Program-made: the position numbers and the translations under genes
In this document: positions 1-8,246 of the stretch, in pieces
How positions within the stretch are numbered: position 1 is the stretch's first letter
Layout of the letters: every line of letters starts with the position of its first letter
The notes under the pieces: model-generated
Told to the model about the DNA's origin: nothing
The model's database searches: none
What the model saw: the letters and a program-made list of their open reading frames with translations, nothing else
DNA from: Mycolicibacterium rufum
Lineage (GTDB): Bacteria > Actinomycetota > Actinomycetes > Mycobacteriales > Mycobacteriaceae
NCBI RefSeq assembly: GCF_022374875.2
Contig: NZ_CP092427.2
Location: 2,418,001 to 2,482,000 of the forward strand
Direction of reading: 5' to 3'
DNA length: 64,000 nucleotides

Positions 1-659
1 CGGCGCCGTGGATCGGACTGCCCGAGTTCCAGGCGCCGACGTTCTCGTTGTCGGTGCTGCCGCTGTTCCTGCCCGCCGTGGTGGCGCTGATCGCCGAGAA
101 CATCGGGCACGTGAAGTCGGTCGGGCAGATGACCGGCCGCGACATGGATCCGCTGATGGGCCGGGCGCTGGCCGCCGACGGTGTCGCGACGACGCTGGCC
201 GGGTTCGGCGGCGGGTCGGCGACCACGACCTACGCCGAGAACATCGGCGTGATGGCGGCGACGCGGGTGTACTCGACCGCGCCGTACTGGGTCGCGGCCG
301 GGGTGGCGATCCTGCTGTCGCTGTGCCCCAAGGTGGGCGCGGCGATCTCGGCGGTTCCCGCCGGCGTGCTCGGGGGCGCGACGGTTGTGCTCTACGGGCT
401 GGTCGGCATCCTCGGCGTGCGCATCTGGCTCACCAACCACGTCGACTTCTCGCTGCCGGTCAACCAGATGACCGCGGCGATCCCCCTCGTCATCGGCATC
501 GCCGACTTCACCTGGACCGCAGGCGATCTCCAGTTCACCGGTATCGCGCTAGGGTCGATCGCCGCGCTGGTGATCTACCACGGCATGCGGCTGCTCGGCT
601 TCAGAGGGGGTCGAGCAGCGCGGCCGGACCCCGAGTCATCAGCGCCCGCCCCACGATGA
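1..659 (+). CDS. Uracil/xanthine permease (NCS2 family), 3' part
   Basis: This is the C-terminal part of a nucleobase:cation symporter that imports uracil, xanthine or a related base across the cytoplasmic membrane. The gene enters from before the window and the first whole codon is at position 3. About 218 residues are visible. They contain the family signature around AENIGHVKSVG and the later GGSATTTYAENIG stretch, plus several hydrophobic helices (for example WVAAGVAILLSL and GATVVLYGLVGILGV). Substrate cannot be settled from this part. The last 59 bases overlap the convergent acyl-CoA dehydrogenase gene. The Arg/Pro-rich tail after LLGFRGG is low in information and may simply be read-through into that neighbour. 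Confidence 0.85.
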   Translation, partial: APWIGLPEFQAPTFSLSVLPLFLPAVVALIAENIGHVKSVGQMTGRDMDPLMGRALAADGVATTLAGFGGGSATTTYAENIGVMAATRVYSTAPYWVAAGVAILLSLCPKVGAAISAVPAGVLGGATVVLYGLVGILGVRIWLTNHVDFSLPVNQMTAAIPLVIGIADFTWTAGDLQFTGIALGSIAALVIYHGMRLLGFRGGRAARPDPESSAPAPR

Positions 660-1776
660 GGCGCTGAATCTCGCTGGCGCCCTCCCAGATTCGCTCCACC
701 CGCAGTTCGCGGAACAACCGTTCGGCCACGTTCTCCCGCATGTAGCCGCGGCCGCCGAAGATCTGCACCGCGCGATCGGCGGCCCGGCCGGCCATCTCCG
801 AGCAGAACAGCTTGGTCATCGACGCCTGACCGTGCAGCGTCTTGCGGTCATGGCCGGCGTCGATGGCCCGCGCCACCTCGTAGAGCATGGTGCGCGCGGC
901 GAACAACTCGGTGGCGCTGTCGGCGAGCATCCCGGCGACCAACTGGTGCTCCCCGAGCGGCCGGCCACCCACGATCCTCTCCTGCGCGAAAGCCGTGACC
1001 TCGTCGAGCAGTCGCTGCGCCGCACCGACGCAGCGCGCGGCGACCATCATCCGTTCGAACCGGAACCAGTCCTGCGTGAAGGTCATCGGTCCGCCCTCGA
1101 CGCCCACGAGGTTGTCCACCGGCACCCGCACCCCCCGGAACGCGACGATCGGGTGCTCGTCGGCGATGTTGTGCGAATACTTGGGCGAGCGAACGACTTC
1201 CACGCCCGGCCAGGGCAGGTCGACCACCAGCAGCACGTGGTCGCCGGTGTGCGGCCCGTCGGACAGTACCGCTTCGACGAAGACGTAGTCGGCGAGGTTG
1301 TAGGAGGTGACGTGCCACTTGACCCCGTCGATGACGTAGTCGTCGCCGTCCCGGCGGGCCGTGGTCTGCAGCGCCGAGGTGTCCGAACCGGCGAACTCCT
1401 CGGTGATCGCGTACGCCTCGTGCTTCTCCCCGCGCACCGTCGGCAACAGCCAGCGCTGCAGCTGGTAGTCGGTCGCCACGTCCGGCCACCACTGCGGCGG
1501 CGTGGCCATCACCCAGCCCAGCCCGTTGGTCACCCGGCCGCACTGCTCCTGCACCAGGATCTGCTGGAGCGCGGTGCATCCCGCGCCACCCACCGAGGTC
1601 GGCATGTTGGTCGCGTACAGACCCATGGCCAGCGCGCGCGCCCGATGCTCGGCGGTGATCTCCTTGGGCAGCATCCCGCCCGAGAGTTCGGCCTCCACCT
1701 CGTGGGGCATCAACGATTCGACGAACTCCCGGGCCGTGTCGCGGATGCGCCGATCCTCCTCGGTCAACCCGTACAT
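601..1776 (-). CDS. Acyl-CoA dehydrogenase
   Basis: This encodes a 391-residue FAD enzyme that introduces the alpha-beta double bond in an acyl-CoA. The N-terminal helical domain starts MYGLTEEDRRIRDTARE, the middle beta domain holds YAITEEFAGSDTSALQT (flavin contact), and the C-terminal domain ends with IWEGASEIQRLIVGRAL, the usual family signature. Length fits the family. The ATG at 1776 is chosen because AGGAGAGG lies about 10 bases upstream and the fold begins there; the longer open frame upstream has no homologous look. It is divergent from the FAD oxidoreductase at 1831, and a 16-bp palindrome lies between the two. The specific acyl substrate is unknown; the neighbours suggest a small branched or amine-derived acid. 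Confidence 0.9.
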   Translation of the reverse strand: MYGLTEEDRRIRDTAREFVESLMPHEVEAELSGGMLPKEITAEHRARALAMGLYATNMPTSVGGAGCTALQQILVQEQCGRVTNGLGWVMATPPQWWPDVATDYQLQRWLLPTVRGEKHEAYAITEEFAGSDTSALQTTARRDGDDYVIDGVKWHVTSYNLADYVFVEAVLSDGPHTGDHVLLVVDLPWPGVEVVRSPKYSHNIADEHPIVAFRGVRVPVDNLVGVEGGPMTFTQDWFRFERMMVAARCVGAAQRLLDEVTAFAQERIVGGRPLGEHQLVAGMLADSATELFAARTMLYEVARAIDAGHDRKTLHGQASMTKLFCSEMAGRAADRAVQIFGGRGYMRENVAERLFRELRVERIWEGASEIQRLIVGRALMTRGPAALLDPL

Positions 1777-1795
1777 CCGGCCCGCCTCTCCTCTT

Positions 1796-1811
1796 GACTG
1801 AGCGTTCAGTC
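1796..1811. promoter_or_regulatory. Palindromic operator, site 1 (TetR-type)
   Basis: A perfect inverted repeat GACTGA-GCGT-TCAGTC sits in the 54-base gap between the divergent acyl-CoA dehydrogenase and FAD oxidoreductase genes. The same box recurs at 16111-16126 with one spacer change and, with one arm mismatch, at 7046-7061 beside a tetR gene. That the TetR at 7120 binds it is inference. Confidence 0.75.
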
Positions 1812-1830
1812 TATGCCAGCGTTCCGTACT

Positions 1831-3042
1831 ATGACCAGCTTCGGAACCGCCGATGTGGTGGTGGTCGGCGGCGGCACGGTCGGGGCGTGGACGGCTGTGC
1901 TGCTCGCCGAGAACAGCGATCTGAACGTGGTGCTCCTCGAGGCGCACACGCTCGGCGACGGCGCCAGCAGCCGCGCAGCAGGCATGGTGCGCGCGCAGGG
2001 CGGCACCGAGACCGCCATCCGCCTGGGCCTGCGAACCCAGGACTTCTACACCGCCAGTGGCGACCGGTTCCCGCTGGACTGCGGTTTCGTCGCCCAGGGC
2101 TACCTGATGCCGTGTTTCAGTGACGCCGACGTCGCCGCCGCGCACGACCGGATCGCGCTGCAGCACTCCCTCGGCCTCGCTGTGGAGTGGCTCTCGAGCG
2201 ACGACATCGACGCCCGCGGAACCGGACTCGCGCCCGGGGTGACGCGCGGTGCGTCGTATGCCCCCGGCGACGGCTACATCGACGCCCCGCGCAACGTGCT
2301 CGCCTACACCGCGGCGCTGACCGCATGCGGCGTCGACGTCCGCGAGCGCTGCGCGTTCACCGGTCTGCGGGTGTCCGGCGGGCGGGTGATCGGGGTGGAC
2401 ACCTCGGCCGGACCGGTCGACACCGCCCGGGTGGTACTGACCGGCGGCCCACAGCTCGCCGAGGTCGGCGCGCGCGCCGGCGCCCGGATCCCGGCGGGCG
2501 GCACCCGGCACCAGGTGGTCGTCACCTCGCCGTTGCCGGATGTCGACGTCGACACGTTGCCGATGGTGTTCGACGTGACCTCAGGCATCTACTGGCGGCC
2601 CGGCGAGGCGGGCGGACTGCTGTGGGGCATGAGCAATCCCGACGAACCGCCGGGTGTGGCAACGGGTTTCGACAACGCCTACTACCACACCGCGCTCGCC
2701 CGGCTGGAGGCGTTGTTCCCGGCGGCCGCGGGCGTCGGCCTGCGCCGCACGTGGGCCGCGACCATCGACTACACCCCCGATCACCTGCCGATCCTCGGGC
2801 CTCTGCTGACCGACGACGGGCCGGTGGACGGCGCCGTCGTCGCCAGCGCTGCCGGCCACGGCATGATGTGGGGTCCGGCCGTCGCGCAGGTCGCGGCCGA
2901 TCTGGTCCGGTTCGGCGCGTGCGACTGGCTCGACCTGACCGACCTGGGGCTTGACCGCTTCGACGCGGACGGCAACAGTCGGGTGGCGCCCGAACCGATC
3001 TCCCTGCCCTTCCCCGACTCCCTGGAGGCCGTAGCCCGATGA
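1831..3042 (+). CDS. FAD-dependent oxidoreductase, DadA/glycine-oxidase-like
   Basis: This 403-residue flavoprotein of the D-amino acid dehydrogenase/sarcosine oxidase fold probably oxidises the C-N bond of an amino acid or N-methyl amine. The Rossmann motif VVVGGGTVGAWTA is at the N-terminus, followed by an acidic residue in VVLLEAH and the SSRAAGMVRAQGG loop typical of DadA-like enzymes. The C-terminal FAD motif region DHLPILGPL and AAGHGMMWGP is present. An ATG at 1813 is in frame but lies only two bases from the palindromic operator, so 1831 is preferred. Its stop overlaps the cupin start as ATGA, so the two genes are probably co-translated. Substrate not identifiable from sequence. Confidence 0.85.
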   Translation: MTSFGTADVVVVGGGTVGAWTAVLLAENSDLNVVLLEAHTLGDGASSRAAGMVRAQGGTETAIRLGLRTQDFYTASGDRFPLDCGFVAQGYLMPCFSDADVAAAHDRIALQHSLGLAVEWLSSDDIDARGTGLAPGVTRGASYAPGDGYIDAPRNVLAYTAALTACGVDVRERCAFTGLRVSGGRVIGVDTSAGPVDTARVVLTGGPQLAEVGARAGARIPAGGTRHQVVVTSPLPDVDVDTLPMVFDVTSGIYWRPGEAGGLLWGMSNPDEPPGVATGFDNAYYHTALARLEALFPAAAGVGLRRTWAATIDYTPDHLPILGPLLTDDGPVDGAVVASAAGHGMMWGPAVAQVAADLVRFGACDWLDLTDLGLDRFDADGNSRVAPEPISLPFPDSLEAVAR

Positions 3043-3386
3043 CGAACGCGATCCTGACCTCGTTGCTGCCCGGTGCCGCCGAGGCCGAGCTGGAGGACTG
3101 GGGTCCGCTGGCCGAGGCGACCGAGGGGCCCATGGCGGTGCACGGCGTCGAGATGTGGGTCGACGGTGCGCGATCGGCGGGCATCTGGCAGTGCAGCCCG
3201 GGCCCGTCGTACTGGCGTCAGGACGAGAACGAGGTCATCTACGTGCTGTCGGGGCGGATGACCGTCACCCCCGACGGCGGTGAGCCGCTCGAGGTCGGTG
3301 CCGGAGACATCGCGGTGTTTCCGCTGGGTTGGACGGGCACGTGGGTGATCCACGAGACCCTGCGCAAGGTCTACGTGGTGTTCTGA
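3039..3386 (+). CDS. Cupin-domain protein
   Basis: This is a 115-residue single-domain cupin of the small DUF861-like type. The beta-barrel region contains DENEVIYVLSGRMTVTPDGGEPLEVGAGDIAVFPLGWTGTW, split here into the usual two cupin boxes (E..Y.L.G and G.....P.G). The first box lacks the two His residues of classical metal cupins. It overlaps the upstream FAD oxidoreductase by 4 bases and very likely works with it, perhaps on the oxidase product or as a binding partner. Its 3' end overlaps the convergent acyl-CoA synthetase by 16 bases. Function inferred from fold and context only. Confidence 0.8.
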   Translation: MTNAILTSLLPGAAEAELEDWGPLAEATEGPMAVHGVEMWVDGARSAGIWQCSPGPSYWRQDENEVIYVLSGRMTVTPDGGEPLEVGAGDIAVFPLGWTGTWVIHETLRKVYVVF

Positions 3387-5368
3387 ACCGTGAGCACGTC
3401 GACGGCGACCGCTCCGGTCGGGGACACGATCACGGGGTTCGCCTCCACGGCGGTGTAGCGGTCGGCGAGGTCGACGGCCATCTGCCCGACGGCGACGACC
3501 ACGTCGAGCAGCGCGTCGACGTCGGCGGGTGGGCCGCCCCGCCAGCCGTCGAGGAGCGGACGGATCCTCAATCCGTTCAGCAGCTCTCGCGCGCGCCCGC
3601 GGGACAGCGGCGGACACGCGAGCACTCGGTCGGCGAGCAGTTCGACCAGCGTGCCACCCGCGGCGACGACCACCAGCGGGCCGAACGCCGGGTCGCGGAC
3701 GAAGCCGACCGACACCTCCACTCCGGGCGGCGCCATCGCCGACACCGTCACCGCCGGTCCCAGCCGTGCGAGATCGCGGTAGGCCGCGCGCAGGCCGGTC
3801 TTGCCGGTGACGCCGAGTCGGACGCCGCCGACATCGCTCTTGTGTTGCAGGGCGGCGGTTTTCACCGCCACCGGATAGCCGATCTGCGCGGCGGCGTCGC
3901 ACGCGGTCTCGGCGCTGTCCGCGGCACGGGTCGGCACCACCGGGATGCCGTAGTGGGCCAGCAGGTCGAACCCGGTCGCCCTCGTCGGGCCCGGGCCGGC
4001 GGATGCGGCCCGATCGACCGAGCGCGGCCAGGCCGCCAGGTGCGCCATCGCGGCCAAGCCGCTGCGCAGACCCTCCAGGACGGGAACGCCGTTGTCGCGC
4101 AACCGCTGCGCGGTGGGACGATCGATCGCGGAGGCGACCGAGGCGAGCACCGCCAGCGGTGCATCGGTCTGCTTGGCCACGTCGGTCACCGCGTCGGCAT
4201 AGGCGGTGTCACCGTCGTACTCGGTGACCAGGTCCACCGCCAGCGCGGTGACCGCGACGGTCGGATCGTCGACCATCGCGCGCAGGCACGCGCCGAAGAG
4301 GTTGCGGGTGTCGGCCCCGGTGCCCCAGACGTCGAGCGGGTTCGTCGGCGCCAGTCCGTCGTCGAGGAGCCCGGCGATCGTCGCCGTTGTGCCGGGCGTC
4401 AGCGCCGCGAAGTCGACCCCGAGGTCGTGGGCGAGGTCGACGGTCAGGGCCCGTTCGGCACCCGAGTCGTGCACCGTCGCAATCCGACCGCCCCGTGAGC
4501 GCCGGCCGGAGGCGAAAAGCTCGATGGTGTCGGTGAACTCGGCCATGTCGGTGACGTGCACGGCGCCCGTCGCGGTGCAGAACGCCTGCCATGCGGCGCG
4601 TTTACCGGCCAGGGCCCCGGAGTGCGCGGCCACCATCGCGCGCCCGCGCGGCGAACCGCCGATGGTCAGGATGATCACGGGGACACCGGCGTCGGCGGCA
4701 CGCAGCAGCGCTGCCCGCAGCCGGGGCACCGCGCGCGGCGTCTCCAGGAGCAGCGCGATGAGCCGGGTGCCGTCGTCGAGCAGCGCGTGATCGATGTAGT
4801 CCGCGGTGTCGGTGACGAGTTCCTGACCGGAGGACACCGCGAGCCGGAAGCCGAATCCCCGGTGGGCGCGCAGCAGCGTGGAGAACGCCGAGCCGGAGTG
4901 GGTGACCAGGCTTACCGGACCGGCGGGCAGCGGATCGGGTTCGAGGTAGCCGAGCGCACGCACCGCGGCGACGGTGTTGACGAACCCCATGCAGCCCGCC
5001 CCGCACACCGCCATGCCCGCCGCCAGCGCCACCTCGGCGACCTGCGCGCGCCGGCCGTGCGCGGAACCGAACACCACCGCCGACCGCGCGCCCGCGTCGG
5101 CGGCGGCCTGCAGCTGATCGACAACGACGGCGTCGGGCACGCCCAGCAGCACCAGGTCGACGGGCTCGTCGAGGTCGGCCAGCGACGGCGCGCACCGGTG
5201 CTCACCGATTCGGTTGTGCCGCGGATTGACCAGGTGCACTCGCGCGCTGCCCCGCAGCGCCTCGGCCACCATCCGGGCGCCGAAGCTGTCGGGACGGGGG
5301 CTGGCACCGACGACCGCGATCGACCGGGCGCCCAGCATGGTGGCGACCGCCTCGGCGCGAGCGCTCAT
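3371..5368 (-). CDS. NDP-forming acyl-CoA synthetase (acetyl-CoA synthetase, fused subunits)
   Basis: This 665-residue protein fuses the alpha and beta parts of ADP-forming acyl-CoA synthetase. Order: CoA-binding Rossmann domain (SIAVVGASPRPDSFG near residue 15), succinyl-CoA-ligase-like flavodoxin domains (THSGSAFSTLL and HDSGAERAL regions), and a C-terminal ATP-grasp domain (YGIPVVPTR, VAVKTAALQHKSDVGGVRLG). It interconverts an acyl-CoA with the acid, using ATP or GTP. In this locus it could activate an acid formed by the neighbouring oxidases or recover energy from its CoA ester. It starts 28 bases after the CrtI-like gene on the same strand. A 16-bp direct repeat spans both its start (5355-5370) and the end of that upstream gene (5387-5402). 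Confidence 0.85.
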   Translation of the reverse strand: MSARAEAVATMLGARSIAVVGASPRPDSFGARMVAEALRGSARVHLVNPRHNRIGEHRCAPSLADLDEPVDLVLLGVPDAVVVDQLQAAADAGARSAVVFGSAHGRRAQVAEVALAAGMAVCGAGCMGFVNTVAAVRALGYLEPDPLPAGPVSLVTHSGSAFSTLLRAHRGFGFRLAVSSGQELVTDTADYIDHALLDDGTRLIALLLETPRAVPRLRAALLRAADAGVPVIILTIGGSPRGRAMVAAHSGALAGKRAAWQAFCTATGAVHVTDMAEFTDTIELFASGRRSRGGRIATVHDSGAERALTVDLAHDLGVDFAALTPGTTATIAGLLDDGLAPTNPLDVWGTGADTRNLFGACLRAMVDDPTVAVTALAVDLVTEYDGDTAYADAVTDVAKQTDAPLAVLASVASAIDRPTAQRLRDNGVPVLEGLRSGLAAMAHLAAWPRSVDRAASAGPGPTRATGFDLLAHYGIPVVPTRAADSAETACDAAAQIGYPVAVKTAALQHKSDVGGVRLGVTGKTGLRAAYRDLARLGPAVTVSAMAPPGVEVSVGFVRDPAFGPLVVVAAGGTLVELLADRVLACPPLSRGRARELLNGLRIRPLLDGWRGGPPADVDALLDVVVAVGQMAVDLADRYTAVEANPVIVSPTGAVAVDVLTVQNTT

Positions 5369-5402
5369 CGGCGCTTTCTGCTCTTCGCGCGAGCGCTCAT
5401 CG
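5355..5402. repeat. 16-bp direct repeat pair at a gene junction
   Basis: The 16-base sequence GCGCGAGCGCTCATCG occurs at 5355-5370 and again at 5387-5402. The first copy contains the start codon of the acyl-CoA synthetase (minus strand) and the second covers the stop region of the CrtI-like gene. The second copy also provides an ATG opening an 11-codon frame (MSARAKSRKRR) whose first five residues match the start of the synthetase. Confidence 0.8.
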
Positions 5403-7022
5403 CCTCGACCGGAAGCGCTTCTTCTTGCTGTCCGCCAGCGCCGCCCTGGCCGCCTGCCAGCCCGGGATGCCGCACACGCCGCCGCCCGCGTGCGTGCCGG
5501 AACTGCCGTTGTAGAGCCCGGCGATCGGCGTGCGGTAGTCGGCGTAACCCGGCGCGGGTCGCATGTGGAACAGCTGCTCGAGGGACAGCTCGCCGTGGAA
5601 GATGTTGCCGCCGATCAGCCCGTACTCCTGCTCCATTTCGTGCGGGCCGACGATGTCGCGGTGCAGGATCGAGGCTTTGAAGCCGGGGGCGACCTGGTCG
5701 TACAGGTCGATCAGCCGGTCGGCGTAGGCGTCGAGCTCCTCGGTGTGCGGCGCGTCGGCCCACGCCGCGGGCACCCACTGGGTGAACAGCGACATGATGT
5801 GTGTGCCATCGGGATTGAGTGTGGTGTCCAGCGTCGTCGGGATCACGCCGTCGCTGAACGGCAGCAGGGCGGGGCGCCCGGCCCGCGCGTCCTGGAACGC
5901 GGCCTCGATGTACTCCATCGTCGGCGCCATCTCCACCGAGCCGGTGTGGTGCTCGGCGAGTCCGCTGCTGGGATCGGCGGTGAAGTTCGGCAACTCGCCC
6001 AGCGCCAGGTTGATCTTGACGACACCACTGCGGGTCTTGAAGCGCTCGATGTCGGCGACGAAGTCCTCGGGCAGTTCGGTGCGCGGAACATGTTCCAGGA
6101 AAGCAGTTTTCGGATGCAGCGTGGTGACCACCACGGGCGCGGTGATCTCCTCGCCGCTGTCGAGGACGGCACCGCGGACCGCGCCGCCGCGCACCAGCAG
6201 CCGCGCCACCCGGGCGTGGGTGCGGATCTCGGCACCGAAGCTGCGCGCCGACGCTGCGATGGCGTCCGACACCGCGCCCATCCCGCCCTCGGGGTAACCC
6301 CAGCTGCCCAGTTGGCCGTCGCCGACGTCTCCGATCGAGTGGTGGGCCATCACGTACGCGGTGCCGGGCTCGTAGGGCCCGGCCCAGGTGCCGATCACGC
6401 CGTTGACCGCCAGCGCACCTTTGATCTGCGGGGATTCGAACCAGTCGTCGAGCAGGTCGGCGATGCTCATGGTGAGCAGCCGGGTGACGTCGGCGGTGGT
6501 CCGCACCGTCAGACCACGCTGGCTCCACGCCAGCTTCGCCAGGTCGAGCAGGTCGGCGGGCCGGCGGGAGCCGATGGACGGCGGGACCTGGGTGAGCAGC
6601 GGGCCCATCACATCGGCGACGCCCTCCAGCCACGCGTTCCACTTCGGCCACGCCTCGGCGTCCTTCTTCGACCACCTCGCCAGCTGCTCGTGGGTGCGCG
6701 CGGGGTCGTCCTCGTAGATCGTCAGCGAACCACCTTCGGGAAACGCCTGATAATAGGGACCCATCGGGTGCACCTTGTATCCATGGCGTTGCAACTGCAG
6801 TTCCCGCACGATCGTGGGCGGCATCAGGCTCATGACGTAAGACAGCCGGGTGACCCGCAAATGCGGGGCATCGTCCCACGGCGCTTCCGTGGTGGCCGCG
6901 CCACCGAGCGAGCCGCGCGACTCGAGCACCAGCGTGCGAGCCCCCGACCGGGCCAGATAGGCCGCCGACACCAGACCGTTGTGACCGCCGCCGATCACGA
7001 GAGCGTCGTAATTCTGAGACAT
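5397..7022 (-). CDS. Phytoene-dehydrogenase-like FAD oxidoreductase (PYROXD2-like)
   Basis: This 541-residue flavoprotein of the CrtI/amine-oxidase fold has the dinucleotide motif VIGGGHNGLVSAAYLARSG at the N-terminus followed by VLESRGSLGGAA. The C-terminal signature SSGTHAGGGVCGIPGWQAA is typical of the bacterial PYROXD2-like branch, not of true carotenoid desaturases, and no carotenoid genes are nearby. The start ATG at 7022 faces the tetR gene across 97 bases that hold operator site 2. The reaction is unknown; co-location with DadA-like oxidase, acyl-CoA dehydrogenase and acyl-CoA synthetase points to catabolism. Lys/Arg-rich C-terminus (SKKKRFRSRR) is unusual. Confidence 0.8.
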   Translation of the reverse strand: MSQNYDALVIGGGHNGLVSAAYLARSGARTLVLESRGSLGGAATTEAPWDDAPHLRVTRLSYVMSLMPPTIVRELQLQRHGYKVHPMGPYYQAFPEGGSLTIYEDDPARTHEQLARWSKKDAEAWPKWNAWLEGVADVMGPLLTQVPPSIGSRRPADLLDLAKLAWSQRGLTVRTTADVTRLLTMSIADLLDDWFESPQIKGALAVNGVIGTWAGPYEPGTAYVMAHHSIGDVGDGQLGSWGYPEGGMGAVSDAIAASARSFGAEIRTHARVARLLVRGGAVRGAVLDSGEEITAPVVVTTLHPKTAFLEHVPRTELPEDFVADIERFKTRSGVVKINLALGELPNFTADPSSGLAEHHTGSVEMAPTMEYIEAAFQDARAGRPALLPFSDGVIPTTLDTTLNPDGTHIMSLFTQWVPAAWADAPHTEELDAYADRLIDLYDQVAPGFKASILHRDIVGPHEMEQEYGLIGGNIFHGELSLEQLFHMRPAPGYADYRTPIAGLYNGSSGTHAGGGVCGIPGWQAARAALADSKKKRFRSRR

Positions 7023-7045
7023 CGATGACCTCTCCCGAACATCCT

Positions 7046-7061
7046 GACTGACTGTTCAATC
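7046..7061. promoter_or_regulatory. Palindromic operator, site 2 (near tetR)
   Basis: GACTGA-CTGT-TCAATC is an inverted repeat with one mismatch between arms. It shares TGACTGA and TTCA(G/A)TCTA with sites at 1796 and 16111. It lies between the CrtI-like gene and the tetR gene, consistent with autoregulation by that TetR. Confidence 0.65.
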
Positions 7062-7119
7062 TAACGAAGTGTTAGGCTCCAGACAAGGGGCTGCGCCGCA
7101 CGATGGGAGGATCGCCACC

Positions 7120-7743
7120 ATGGCAGAACCCGCGCCCGCGACCGAGCAGAACGAGGGTCGGCGCATCGAAATGCTCCGCGCCGCAGCCGAGCTGATCTGT
7201 GAACGCGGCTTCGGCGACACACGGATCGCCGACGTCGCCAAGCGTGCCGGCGTCAGTTCGGCGCTCGTCATCTACTACTTCGGCACCCGCGACCGTCTGC
7301 TCGTCGACGCGTTGCGCTACTCCGAGGAGTCGTTCTACGAGGCCGCCGAGAAGATGCTGGCCGAGGTGCCCTCACTGCGTGAGCGGTTGTCGCTGCTGAT
7401 CCGGTGGACCTGCGTGCCCGAGGCCGACGACGAGATCCCCGGCGCCTGGGGCCTGTGGTTCGACCTGTGGGCACAGGCGTTCCGGCACAACGAGATCAAG
7501 GCCGGGCGGGTGGAACTCGACGCGCGGTGGCGCACGATGATCGTCGATGCGGTGCGGTCGGGAGCCGATCAGGCCAACGTCGACCCGCGGATGTTCGCCC
7601 TCGAATTCGCCGCGCTGCTCGACGGTCTGTCCATTCAGGTCGCCCTCGACGACCCGGAGATCGATTCCGACGTCGCCTACGACATCGCGATGCGCTTCGC
7701 CGAACGTGAGCTCAACCTCGAGCCCACCACTACGCGGGACTGA
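7120..7743 (+). CDS. TetR-family transcriptional regulator
   Basis: This is a 207-residue regulator. The helix-turn-helix domain is near residues 18-62 (IEMLRAAAELICERGFGDT, then VAKRAGVSSALVIYYFGTRDRLL), and the C-terminal half is the usual helical ligand-binding domain with a BetI-like look (WGLWFDLWAQAFRHNEIKAG). The ATG at 7120 is chosen because GGGAGG lies nine bases upstream; a GTG at 7069 is in frame but has no such site. It is divergent from the CrtI-like gene with operator site 2 between, and the same box stands at two other divergent promoters of this locus. It is therefore the likely local repressor. The ligand is unknown. Confidence 0.88.
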   Translation: MAEPAPATEQNEGRRIEMLRAAAELICERGFGDTRIADVAKRAGVSSALVIYYFGTRDRLLVDALRYSEESFYEAAEKMLAEVPSLRERLSLLIRWTCVPEADDEIPGAWGLWFDLWAQAFRHNEIKAGRVELDARWRTMIVDAVRSGADQANVDPRMFALEFAALLDGLSIQVALDDPEIDSDVAYDIAMRFAERELNLEPTTTRD

Positions 7744-8246
7744 GCGCCGACACCGGATCGGTGACGGGTGCGACACATTCGCGGCAAAAGGCGGTTCTAA
7801 ACACCTCTACTGACCGCAACATGCAGCGCCTTCCATCGACTTGGTTCGAATCAATACATGGATTGTCGCGTGCACGACACTTCGCGCCGACCAGAGCTGC
7901 GCATGACTCTGCATTAAACCGCGCGCACAGGGCCGCTAATTAGCGGCTGACAGGGGCCAAAAATCGAACGCGAAAGAACCCGAGTCTCTAGTCAGCATAA
8001 CTTGACGTGTGCGAAAGGGAAGTGGCTTGGATCTTGAGGGTTGGGGGCCGTGCTGATACGCCGCATGTCGCCGCGTCAAGTTCGCTTGTTTGGCAACGGC
8101 TCGCAGTGAGCGTGCTACCGAGATGCTTGACAAGTTGCGCTCGCTATCATGTCCCACTTCCACGGATCGCTCGACAGAAACGTTCTGACGCGAAACAGTG
8201 GAGTCAGACCAGCCACGTTTCGCGAGTTGCTGTAGAAGGCCGCACA
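7744..8246. other. Intergenic leader of the low-GC island
   Basis: These 503 bases hold no convincing gene. Base composition falls here from the GC-rich flank, so this is probably the left edge of inserted DNA. It contains a perfect 16-bp palindrome at 7932-7947, a 14-base near-palindrome TTGGTTCGAATCAA starting near 7841, and TTGACA at 8127-8132 without a well-spaced -10 box. An open frame from a GTG at 8007 runs into the next gene but encodes nothing recognisable before 8247. Confidence 0.6.
7932..7947. promoter_or_regulatory. Perfect 16-bp palindrome upstream of the caspase-STAND gene
   Basis: GCCGCTAATTAGCGGC reads the same on both strands. It lies about 300 bases before the ATG of the caspase-STAND gene. 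It could be an operator or the stem of a weak terminator; there is no loop or T-run, so operator is preferred. Confidence 0.5.

Noticed and set aside
7841..7860. GGTTCGAATC resembling a tRNA T-arm, possibly an attachment-site remnant
   Set aside because: The flanking bases do not form a 5-bp T stem and no acceptor or CCA follows. It fits better as a near-palindrome TTGGTTCGAATCAA.
7761..7943. A 60-codon open frame in the island leader
   Set aside because: No ribosome-binding site, no recognisable domain, and composition like non-coding DNA.
8127..8150. A sigma-70-like promoter (TTGACA ... TATCAT) before the caspase-STAND gene
   Set aside because: The spacer is only 12 bases; 16-18 would be needed.
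8007..8246. N-terminal extension of the caspase-STAND protein from a GTG at 8007
   Set aside because: The extra 80 residues show no domain, while GAAGG sits correctly before the ATG at 8247 and the caspase fold begins shortly after.
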